Assembly: GCA_002479035.1 (NCBI GenBank) | Contig: DLLA01000150.1 | Location: 10,944 to 20,167 of the forward strand | Length of the DNA stretch: 9,224 nt | Source of the DNA: Bacteroidales bacterium UBA7574 | GTDB lineage: Bacteria > Bacteroidota > Bacteroidia > Bacteroidales > Paludibacteraceae | Reading direction: 5' to 3' | Part shown: positions 1-6,663 of the stretch, one piece after another | Numbering within the stretch: position 1 is the first letter of the stretch | How the letters are laid out: every line of letters begins with the position of its first letter | Program-made: the position numbers and the translations under genes | Notes under the pieces: generated by a model | Seen by the model: the letters and a program-made list of their open reading frames with translations, nothing else | The model's database searches: none | What the model was told of the DNA's origin: nothing

Positions 1-2
1 AC

Positions 3-1484
3 CACGACCTCGGCCCGCTCGGCGCGGCGGTCAACCGTTCGGCGTTGCGCCACCAGCTTGAGATGCTCCGCGACATGGGGGTCAACGCCATACGCACCTC
101 CCACAACATGCCCGCGCCCGAACTCATCGAACTATGCGACGAGATGGGCTTCATGGTCATGTGCGAGCCCTTCGACGAATGGGACTGGGGCAAGTGCGAC
201 AACGGCTACAGCCGCTTTTTCAACGAATGGGCGGAGCGCGACATGGTGAATATGCTCCATCATTTCCGCAACCACCCGAGCATCGTGATGTGGTCGGTCG
301 GCAACGAGGTACCCACACAGTGCGACCCGCAAGGCTACCGCGTGGCGAAGATGCTGCAGGACATCTGTATGCGCGAGGACGGCACACGCCCTGTCACGGC
401 GGGCATGGACCAAGTCTCGTGCGTGCTGGAGAACGGTTTCGCGAGCATCCTGCAGGTGGTCGGGCTCAACTACCGCCCGCACCGCTACGAAGAGGCGTAC
501 CAGCGCACCCCGCAGCGTCTCGTCCTCGGCAGCGAGACGGCATCCACCGTCTCCTCGCGCGGCGTCTATCTGCTGCCCGCCCTGCCCGACAACACCGAGA
601 CCATCACCAACATCGACCACCCAGGTGGCAACAGCCGCACCAACCAGTGCTCCTCCTACGACCTGCAATACTGCCCGTGGAGCAACCTGCCCGACGACGA
701 TTTCCGCAATATGGACGACTACCCTTGGACCATCGGTCAGTTCGTCTGGACGGGCTTCGACTACCTCGGCGAGCCCTCGCCCTACGACACCGACGCATGG
801 CCCAGCCACTCGTCGTACTTCGGCATCATCGACCTCGCGGGCATTCCCAAGGACCGCTACTACCTCTACCGTGCCGAGTGGAACACGCGCGAGCACACCA
901 CGCACCTGCTGCCCCACTGGAACTGGCAGGCGGGCGACACCGTGCCTGTCATGGCGTACACCGATGCCAACGAGGGCGAACTCTTCCTCAACGGCGTGAG
1001 CCTCGGCAAGCGCACCAAACTCACCCGCGAGCAAGCCGAGGCGGCAGCCGCCCAAGGCGACCCGCTGGCTCTGCAACGCCGCTACCGTCTTATCTGGGAC
1101 AGCATACCCTGGCAGGCGGGCGAACTGCGTGTCGTCACGCCCTACGGCGAGGACGTCCGCCGCACCGCCGGCAAGCCCCACCATATTGAGATGAGCCTCG
1201 AGCCGCTCACCGACACATCGGGCAACACCTTACATTTCGTGCGTGTGCGCGTGTGCGACGCCAACGGCAACCTCTGCCCCGATGCCGACCATCTCATTCG
1301 CTTTGCCACCCGCGGCACAGGTCGCTTCCGTGCTGCTGCCAACGGCGATGCTGCCAACCTCGACCTCTTCCACCTGCCGCAGCACCACGCCTTCTCGGGC
1401 GAACTGACCGCCATCATCGAAGGCAGTTGCACCCTCACGGCTACCGCCAAAGGATTAAAATCTGCTAAACTCATCATCGACTGA
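3..1484 (+). CDS. Glycoside hydrolase family 2 enzyme (beta-galactosidase-like), 5' end cut by window
   Basis: This is the C-terminal 493 residues of a GH2 glycosidase. The frame is open from base 3, and the residues before the first possible internal start (TTG at 45) already match the family (HDLGPLGAAVNR), so the true start lies outside the window. The TIM-barrel catalytic part covers about residues 1-300. NRSALRHQLEMLRDMGVNAI and RTSHNMP are typical GH2 segments. The probable acid/base is Glu102 in WSVGNEVP, and the probable nucleophile is Glu178 in VLGSETAS; WTGFDYLGEPSPYD (about 248-261) is also conserved in this branch. A DUF4982-like beta domain follows at about 304-384, then a C-terminal Ig-like GH2 domain (about 390-493, with RFRAAANGDAAN). 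The family cleaves beta-linked sugars such as beta-galactosides; the exact substrate cannot be told. Bacteroidales homologues are usually exported, but the signal peptide is not in view. The gene is very GC-rich at third positions, more than its neighbours. The GH13 gene follows after 93 bases, so co-transcription is possible. Confidence 0.93.
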   Translation, partial: HDLGPLGAAVNRSALRHQLEMLRDMGVNAIRTSHNMPAPELIELCDEMGFMVMCEPFDEWDWGKCDNGYSRFFNEWAERDMVNMLHHFRNHPSIVMWSVGNEVPTQCDPQGYRVAKMLQDICMREDGTRPVTAGMDQVSCVLENGFASILQVVGLNYRPHRYEEAYQRTPQRLVLGSETASTVSSRGVYLLPALPDNTETITNIDHPGGNSRTNQCSSYDLQYCPWSNLPDDDFRNMDDYPWTIGQFVWTGFDYLGEPSPYDTDAWPSHSSYFGIIDLAGIPKDRYYLYRAEWNTREHTTHLLPHWNWQAGDTVPVMAYTDANEGELFLNGVSLGKRTKLTREQAEAAAAQGDPLALQRRYRLIWDSIPWQAGELRVVTPYGEDVRRTAGKPHHIEMSLEPLTDTSGNTLHFVRVRVCDANGNLCPDADHLIRFATRGTGRFRAAANGDAANLDLFHLPQHHAFSGELTAIIEGSCTLTATAKGLKSAKLIID

Positions 1485-1503
1485 CGGTCGGGTCAAACAG
1501 CAA

Positions 1504-1547
1504 GGGATACGCAACCCATACGCAACCTATAAGCATCCTATAACAAA
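1504..1547. repeat. 11-bp tandem repeat array upstream of the amylase gene (about 4 units)
   Basis: Four consecutive 11-base units start at 1504, 1515, 1526 and 1537. The first two are GGGATACGCAA and CCCATACGCAA and differ only in their first three bases. The third and fourth are diverged and keep an ATA at the same place. The NATA(C/A) box therefore recurs at 1506, 1517, 1528 and 1539, always on the same DNA face. The array lies in the 93-base gap between the GH2 stop (1484) and the GH13 start (1578). I see no clear TAnnTTTG promoter in this gap. The role is unknown: it could bind a regulator or be a slippage product. Confidence 0.7.
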
Positions 1548-1577
1548 AGCATCGACAATAAACAAACATAAACAACA

Positions 1578-2936
1578 ATGAAGAAACTCTTAATTTTCGC
1601 TCTTGGCGTGCTGGCACTCTCGTCCTGCACCACCAAGTCGCAGCAATGCTGCCAGCATCGTCACCCTGACTATGCGTACGATGCCACTATCTACGAACTC
1701 AACACGCGGCAACTCACCCCCGAAGGCACCTTTGCCGCTGCCGAAGCCGTGCTGCCAGAGTTGCGCGACAACGGTATCGACATCCTTTGGGTCATGCCTT
1801 GCCAGCCCATCGGCAAACTGACGCGCAAGGGCACCCTCGGCAGTTACTACTCTATCATTGACTATTGCCAAATCAATCCCGAGTTCGGCACACGCGCCGA
1901 CTTTGAGCATTTCCTCGCCACGGCACACCGTCTCGGCTTCAAGGTCATCCTCGACTGGGTGGCTAACCACACCGCGCCCGACAGCCCGTGGGCATTCAAC
2001 GACGGGTGGCACTACCGCGACAGCCTCGGCAACCTCATGGTGCAGTACGACTGGACCGACATCGCCAAACTGAACTACGACAACCAGGACATGCGCGCCG
2101 CTATGAAGCAAGCCATGCACTGGTGGATGGACTCTATCGGCATCGACGGTTTCCGTTGTGATGTCGCCGGCGAAGTGCCCACCGACTTCTGGAACGACGC
2201 CATGGCAGAACTCCGCCAGACGCACCCCGACATGTTCACACTCGCCGAGGACGAAGCCAAAGCACAAGAACTCACCGAGTCGGCATTCGACATGTACTAT
2301 GGTTGGGAACTACACCACCTTATGAACGGTGTGGCACAGGGCAAGAACACTGTCTGCGACCTTTGGAACTACTTCGCCAAAGTCGATACCACCATCCGTC
2401 CCGAGGCTATCCGTATGAATTTCACCAGCAACCACGACGAGAACTCATGGAACGGCACAGAGTTCGAGCGCATGGGCGACGGGGCGGAACTATTCGCTGC
2501 CTTCACCTACGTAGTCCCCGGTATGCCGATGATTTACACGGGTCAAATCAGTGGCAATCACCACCGCCTGGCATTCTTTGAGAAAGACGTCATCGACCGC
2601 GTACCCGATGCACCGCAATACGCTGTCTACAAGAACCTCAACGCTTTCCGTGCCGACAACCATGCCTTGTTCAGCAACGAACTCGGAGCACCCATGCAGC
2701 GCATCGAGGCGGACAATGCCAACATCTTCGCTTGCGTTCGCCATCTGGAGTGCAAAAAATATGGCGACAACACCGTTATCGCCATCATGAATATGTCCTC
2801 CGAACCGCAGACCGTTACCCTCAACATCGGCAACTACGCGGGCGAGTATCAATGTCTGTGCGGGAAAAAGGTAGCACTCGATGCCACCCACACGCTAACG
2901 CTTGAGCCTTGGCGCTACATGATTATGTCTAAGTAG
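1578..2936 (+). CDS. GH13 alpha-amylase family lipoprotein
   Basis: This 452-residue secreted glycosidase acts on alpha-glucans such as starch or maltooligosaccharides. It begins with a lipoprotein signal peptide: MKKLLIFALGVLALSSC, with the acylated Cys at 17. All four GH13 motifs are present. Region I is DWVANH (126-131). Region II is GFRCDVAGE, with Arg193 and the nucleophile Asp195. Region III is FTLAEDEA, with the acid/base Glu224. Region IV is FTSNHDEN, with His286 and the transition-state stabiliser Asp287. A beta-sandwich C domain follows the barrel (about 365-452). The usual GQE segment after region IV reads GQISGNHHRLAFFEKD, without the Glu. The protein is compact, with no extra carbohydrate-binding domain. 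The ATG at 1578 follows an A-rich stretch without a Shine-Dalgarno, as is common in Bacteroidota. It follows the GH2 gene and may share its transcript. The acidic residues expected of a surface-export signal are absent after Cys17, so periplasmic anchoring is plausible. Its last 42 bases overlap the convergent gene. Confidence 0.95.
   Translation: MKKLLIFALGVLALSSCTTKSQQCCQHRHPDYAYDATIYELNTRQLTPEGTFAAAEAVLPELRDNGIDILWVMPCQPIGKLTRKGTLGSYYSIIDYCQINPEFGTRADFEHFLATAHRLGFKVILDWVANHTAPDSPWAFNDGWHYRDSLGNLMVQYDWTDIAKLNYDNQDMRAAMKQAMHWWMDSIGIDGFRCDVAGEVPTDFWNDAMAELRQTHPDMFTLAEDEAKAQELTESAFDMYYGWELHHLMNGVAQGKNTVCDLWNYFAKVDTTIRPEAIRMNFTSNHDENSWNGTEFERMGDGAELFAAFTYVVPGMPMIYTGQISGNHHRLAFFEKDVIDRVPDAPQYAVYKNLNAFRADNHALFSNELGAPMQRIEADNANIFACVRHLECKKYGDNTVIAIMNMSSEPQTVTLNIGNYAGEYQCLCGKKVALDATHTLTLEPWRYMIMSK
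2895..2936. other. 42-base tail-to-tail overlap of two genes
   Basis: The rightward amylase gene stops at 2934-2936 and the leftward lipoprotein gene stops at 2895-2897. The 42 shared bases code for both C-termini. No stem-loop followed by a T-run is obvious here, so any terminator would have to lie inside the opposing coding sequence. Confidence 0.85.
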
Positions 2937-3812
2937 CCAACTGCGCGCGGCTTGCTCTTCCGCGTCCTCGTCGTCGAGGGTCCACGTGTCCTCCACGCGG
3001 CGCACCGAGAAGCCGTTGTCGCCTTGATACACCAACTCGTAAACTTCGATTTGCGAGTTGGTTTCGTTATAGTACCCCGCCGCGGTAACATACAGCGTGT
3101 CCTGCGTATGCAGCGTGTACATATCCGCCACGTCCTCGCTCTCCCTGCCCTGCGACAGCATAGTGTTCATAAACCCGTACCGCTCGTAGTTCTCCACCTG
3201 CGCCGAATAGTAGTAGTCGGGCATACCATAGTACCGCGTATCTATCACCTCTTTCGTCTCAATGTCCCAGAAATACTTCTCGTCATTCGACGGAGTCACT
3301 ATCACCTTCGTACCCGACCCCGCCACATCGAATGTGATGCTTGATGCCAATGAATCCTTGGTGGCAAACGACTGCTTCACGATATGCCGGATAGGGCGGT
3401 TGTGTTTGTTGTAGCACATCACGCACAGGTAGTAGTTTGTTTCGGGGTGAAGATTGTATTCACTGCCGTATATCGCACCGTTCTCAAGCATTTCGCGGAA
3501 CGATGGCGGACGCTGGTCAAAGTATTCCCTGTACAGGGTCTTGATGATGTGATACATATCCTTGTTCATATCATGCAGACTGTCAATCACACCCTCTTCG
3601 CCAAGGCGGTTGTAATCCGCCACACGCACGGCGGCACACATGTAATAGTAGTCGTTGGTCGCGGGTATCACCTCATACAGCAGACTCTTTGCCCGCGGAT
3701 AGGTGATGCCTATCTCAAAAGCACTGTCCTCCACATCCTCTGTGGCACAACCCGCCAACACGAGCAATGCAGGCAACAGCACCAACACTTGTCTCAAATA
3801 TCGTTTCATCAT
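2895..3812 (-). CDS. Lipoprotein of unknown function with two similar Ig/FN3-like halves
   Basis: This 305-residue protein has a lipoprotein signal peptide with lipobox VLAGC (Cys22). An acidic stretch, ATEDVED, follows directly and resembles the surface-export signal known for Bacteroidota lipoproteins. I do not recognise a named family. Two halves share one layout: about residues 36-152 and 158-263. Each begins with a strand leading to a Pro/Asn-Asp/aromatic block (VIPATNDYYY; VTPSNDEKYF), continues with a helical, Tyr-rich insert, and ends with a strand of the form 'T-x-Y-(Y/V)' (PETNYYLCVMCYN; QDTLYVTAAGYYN). The first half closes with SFATKD, a common end of FN3-like domains in Bacteroidales lipoproteins. 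The last 40 residues are charged and polar. The gene is the last of the leftward run, 17 bases after the lipase gene. AGGGTAGGGAGA lies upstream of its start. The start is a double ATG; the upstream one is used here. The 3' end overlaps the amylase gene. Confidence 0.85.
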   Translation of the reverse strand: MMKRYLRQVLVLLPALLVLAGCATEDVEDSAFEIGITYPRAKSLLYEVIPATNDYYYMCAAVRVADYNRLGEEGVIDSLHDMNKDMYHIIKTLYREYFDQRPPSFREMLENGAIYGSEYNLHPETNYYLCVMCYNKHNRPIRHIVKQSFATKDSLASSITFDVAGSGTKVIVTPSNDEKYFWDIETKEVIDTRYYGMPDYYYSAQVENYERYGFMNTMLSQGRESEDVADMYTLHTQDTLYVTAAGYYNETNSQIEVYELVYQGDNGFSVRRVEDTWTLDDEDAEEQAARSWLLRHNHVAPRLKR

Positions 3813-3829
3813 CGTATCTCCCTACCCTG

Positions 3830-5149
3830 TTATTTCAATTTCTGTGCCGTCTTGTAGATAAACACTACCGCGCCCCTCATGTGAGTGCCGTAATGCCCGA
3901 AGTCGTACGACACGTTCACGGGGTCTTCCCCGCCTGTTGTTAACTCCCCTGCGTCGGACAGCGAACGGAACTGGCGTTGCATCAACTGCGAGTTCACAAA
4001 CGGAACCGTCTGGTCGTCCATCGAGTGGAACATGTGCAGCGGGGCTTTCGGCTTGAAATTCTCAGGGATACTGTTCTCCAATAACTCCTGATAGAAACGC
4101 GCCGTCTCTTCCTTCTCGCGGTCCATGGCGTTCTCCGTCAATATGTCGTGCAGGTAGTTCGAGCCAATCTTCTGATTGATTTCGTTGGTCGTGTATTTCT
4201 TCGAGTTCAGCCACTCGTCATAGTTGCTCAGCAATGGTTCTTTGAAGAAATACCCCATGTCTAACTTCGGCGACATACCCAGCGACATACCCTGAATAAT
4301 CATCGGCACCGCACAAGGGATTCCCGTTTCGTCTTGCTTCACACACTCATCGTATGTCTTTGCCACATCGTACGGACCCGCACCCGCATACACTTGCTTA
4401 ATCTTGAATTCGTTAGCGTATTCGGGATAGGTCTCCAACATACGTAGCACGTGCATCGTACAGGCACCGCCCTGCGAGTAACCGAACAGGATTACCTCGT
4501 CCGACTGCAACTGCAACTTCCGGTCTTCTATCAGCGTCATTGCCACACGGGCTATGTCTATCACATTGCGCCCGCACGTTTCCGCTTGCAGATACGGGTG
4601 CACCTTGTCTCTCGACACACCGAAACCGATATAGTCCGCTGCCACCACGCAGTAGCCGTAAGCGGCGAAGATTCCCTCAAAACTGTAGGTCTGGCTCGGT
4701 GCCTCACGGTCTGCCCCTATCGTATAGTGGCTGGCGAGTATCACATTGCGTATCTTACCGTCCTTGGGATAAAACACTTTGCCTGACACATCTATCGAAT
4801 CCCCGTTCACGTCCACGCTCTTATACGTAACCGCCACTTGGTGCACCTTCTCGCCAATCACGCCGTCGGCTAACTCTCGTATCAGGTCCATCGCAGTGAT
4901 GGGACTCACATGGGCTGCACCGCTCGTGGTATCCGTACCATTGCTCGGCATATCATCGTTCAGGCACTGGTCTTCGTACGTCTCCCATGGCACATTCGAC
5001 ATATCCTCATCGCCCTCGCTCAGCACCGTATAGGCTTTCTTCACCTTGTGGCTGTAGGTATGGTCACTCCATTCTACATCTCCGTGAGAGCAACCCGACA
5101 TCACGGGCAGCACACCCAATACTATCCAAAAAAGATTCTTTGTTTTCAT
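3830..5149 (-). CDS. Alpha/beta-hydrolase lipoprotein, secretory lipase/esterase-like
   Basis: This 439-residue protein has signal peptide MKTKNLFWIVLGVLPVMSGC, with lipobox Cys20. An approximately 60-residue polar linker follows, then an alpha/beta-hydrolase fold. The nucleophile elbow is ILFGYSQGGAC, with Ser225. The probable acid is Asp379 in HSMDDQTVPF. The probable catalytic His is 419 or 423 in FGHYGTH. Segments VILASHYTIGADREAPSQ and VVAADYIGFGVSR match the oxyanion-side strands seen in secretory lipase-like hydrolases. The likely reaction is hydrolysis of an ester such as a lipid, acylated sugar or peptide ester; the substrate is not deducible. The protein should be membrane-anchored in the periplasm or at the cell surface. 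Only 3 bases separate the upstream barrel gene's stop from this ATG, so translation is probably coupled. There is no Shine-Dalgarno. Confidence 0.9.
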   Translation of the reverse strand: MKTKNLFWIVLGVLPVMSGCSHGDVEWSDHTYSHKVKKAYTVLSEGDEDMSNVPWETYEDQCLNDDMPSNGTDTTSGAAHVSPITAMDLIRELADGVIGEKVHQVAVTYKSVDVNGDSIDVSGKVFYPKDGKIRNVILASHYTIGADREAPSQTYSFEGIFAAYGYCVVAADYIGFGVSRDKVHPYLQAETCGRNVIDIARVAMTLIEDRKLQLQSDEVILFGYSQGGACTMHVLRMLETYPEYANEFKIKQVYAGAGPYDVAKTYDECVKQDETGIPCAVPMIIQGMSLGMSPKLDMGYFFKEPLLSNYDEWLNSKKYTTNEINQKIGSNYLHDILTENAMDREKEETARFYQELLENSIPENFKPKAPLHMFHSMDDQTVPFVNSQLMQRQFRSLSDAGELTTGGEDPVNVSYDFGHYGTHMRGAVVFIYKTAQKLK

Positions 5150-5152
5150 ATA

Positions 5153-5761
5153 TCAAAAACGGTAGCCCACCGACACGGTCAGTATGCGGGCATTCAACTT
5201 ATAGATTTCATACATGTCATTGAAGGCACTCACTGCCCCCCACTCTGCCGTACCGAACCAATGCCCGCGACCTATCGACAAGCCGAGCAGGGTCACACCA
5301 AACGCAGGCGCGCAGCGAGTCTTCTCGCCGCGAAAGTTCTCCTCAGTACCGGTATTGATATTCAGTCCCGCAAACAAGGCGGAATAGACGTTCACCCACT
5401 CCGAATGGAGATACGTAAACCGTACCGAAGGCATAAACATCAGATTTACATAGTAGTGGTCGGGCGCATTGTCCCCTTCGCGCAGCACGCGCCAATTCAC
5501 TTGGTCGTAGTCTATAATGCCGCCGAATGAGAACCAATAGCAGCACCTGTACTGATACTCTGCGAACAGGTGACCCGTATAGCGGTAATGGTCGGTGTTG
5601 AGGTTGGTGTTGGGCTTGGCATGAAACATCGCTGTCTCGAATATCAGGTCGCCCCACCCCACACGCACTTCGTGCCTCAGCGTGTCGCGCGCAGCCCTTG
5701 TCTCCGCCACGCACACTAACGGCACCACCCACACCATCATTATCAAAAACAATCTTTTCAT
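5153..5761 (-). CDS. Small outer-membrane beta-barrel protein
   Basis: This 202-residue protein has a Sec signal peptide (MKRLFLIMMVWVVPLVCVA), with likely cleavage near residue 19. The mature part is a series of alternating hydrophobic/polar strands rich in Tyr, Trp and Phe: HLFAEYQYRCCYWFSFGGII, YVNLMFMPSVRFTYLH, WVNVYSALFAGLNINTG, FGVTLLGLSIGRGHWFGTAEWGAV and the last strand ILTVSVGYRF. The terminal Phe preceded by aromatic/basic residues is the C-terminal signal of outer-membrane barrels recognised by the BAM machinery. Size fits an eight-stranded barrel. Function is unknown; such barrels may be pores, adhesins, enzymes or partners of lipoproteins. It sits directly upstream of the lipase lipoprotein (3-base gap) and may be its partner. 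Family assignment is by architecture only. Confidence 0.82.
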   Translation of the reverse strand: MKRLFLIMMVWVVPLVCVAETRAARDTLRHEVRVGWGDLIFETAMFHAKPNTNLNTDHYRYTGHLFAEYQYRCCYWFSFGGIIDYDQVNWRVLREGDNAPDHYYVNLMFMPSVRFTYLHSEWVNVYSALFAGLNINTGTEENFRGEKTRCAPAFGVTLLGLSIGRGHWFGTAEWGAVSAFNDMYEIYKLNARILTVSVGYRF

Positions 5762-5773
5762 ATATCAGTCAGG

Positions 5774-5808
5774 TTTATTAACTATTAACTATTACCTATT
5801 ACTTATCA
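5774..5808. repeat. 7-bp tandem repeat (5 units) in the acyltransferase-barrel gap
   Basis: Five consecutive heptamers start at 5774, 5781, 5788, 5795 and 5802, with consensus ACTATTA. Units two and three are identical and the others differ by one to three bases. The last unit runs into the TGA stop of the acyltransferase gene (5806-5808 on the - strand). The repeat fills most of the 44-base gap before the barrel gene. It is AT-rich, unlike the flanking coding DNA. I see no TAnnTTTG promoter in the gap. Confidence 0.75.
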
Positions 5809-6663
5809 TAGGTTTCCCCACACCGTCGGCCACGTATTGTGTGTAATCCCCGCCATCTCGGTCATCTGAGCGTGTGCGGTCTCCCTGAGCCGTGCCACCT
5901 CATCTTTCCTCGGTTGGGTGGTATCGGGGAAGATAGGCTCGCCGATAGTTACCGTCAGTAGTGGCAAATCCTTCGGACCGAACAACCGATATATACCTTT
6001 TCGTTCTCTGTAGTTTATCACGCACGGCAGCAACGGCATGTTGTAGCGGTAACTCATCGTAAACGCACCTTTCTGGAAGGGACGCAACGGCTTGTACATA
6101 TCCCAGCGGCAACTCTCAGGAAAGATATGGAACCACCAGCCGCGCCGGTGAAACTCGTCAAAGGCTTCGTTGAACTTCTTTTGTGCACTCATTCCCGCAC
6201 TCGGCTCGGGGATGGGAATACCCCCTACCACACGGAGGAAGAAACTGTCCTTTGTTCTGAAGTTGGGTGCGAACATAGGTATTCGTGTCGTACACTTGGC
6301 CTTCACGGCTACCAGTACACACGGGCAGTCTAACCTGAACATGTGATTGGCAATGGTTATCGCACCGCCCTGCAACTCTTTCTTGTACTTCTTCAGTACC
6401 TCGCGCCCACGGATACGCAACCCCATCTTTACACGCAGATAAGCCCCCAAACAGAAGTGCAGTATCACTCCGTAAGCCCACCAATGGTTGAAGCGTGTCA
6501 GTGGTCTGTCGTCCAAATACGGATAGTGTTCGTCTATCGTCATCTCCCTGTCCTGTGGTGCATTCACCAGGTGCAGGTACGGGTCATCTTCGGGATAGTC
6601 CATCTGTGGTTTCGGCACATATACGCCATCCGCCACTTTCAGGTCTTCATATCGTTTGTTCAT
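5806..6663 (-). CDS. PlsC-like glycerolipid acyltransferase (LPLAT family)
   Basis: This 285-residue enzyme should transfer an acyl chain to a hydroxyl or amine of a lipid or related acceptor, at the inner face of the cytoplasmic membrane. Motif I is ANHMFRLD, with catalytic His107 and Asp112. Motif II is in MFAPNFRTKDSFFLRVVGGI. Motif III reads FPESCRWD (181-188), where the usual FPEG has Ser in place of Gly. A motif IV-like Pro lies in MPLLPCVINY. One hydrophobic stretch (about 61-77, WWAYGVILHFCLGAYL) may bind the membrane. The roughly 55-residue N-terminal extension is polar, acidic and Pro-rich. The start codon overlaps the stop of the GH3-type gene as ATGA, so translation is probably coupled. 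It may be a true lysophosphatidate acyltransferase, but pairing with an acyl-adenylating enzyme hints at a special acyl donor or acceptor. Confidence 0.88.
   Translation of the reverse strand: MNKRYEDLKVADGVYVPKPQMDYPEDDPYLHLVNAPQDREMTIDEHYPYLDDRPLTRFNHWWAYGVILHFCLGAYLRVKMGLRIRGREVLKKYKKELQGGAITIANHMFRLDCPCVLVAVKAKCTTRIPMFAPNFRTKDSFFLRVVGGIPIPEPSAGMSAQKKFNEAFDEFHRRGWWFHIFPESCRWDMYKPLRPFQKGAFTMSYRYNMPLLPCVINYRERKGIYRLFGPKDLPLLTVTIGEPIFPDTTQPRKDEVARLRETAHAQMTEMAGITHNTWPTVWGNL
6660..6663 (-). other. ATGA stop/start overlap
   Basis: The TGA stop of the GH3-type gene and the ATG start of the acyltransferase gene share four bases. This arrangement usually means translational coupling and a shared function. 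Confidence 0.9.

Noticed and set aside
132..1184. Long open frame (350 codons) on the - strand, and a similar one in another + frame (134-1189)
   Set aside because: Both lie inside the GH2 gene and arise from its GC-rich third positions. Their translations are Arg/Val/His-rich and low-complexity, with no recognisable motif.
1590..2267. 225-codon open frame on the - strand inside the amylase gene
   Set aside because: It is the antisense shadow of a gene with all GH13 motifs. The translation shows no family features.
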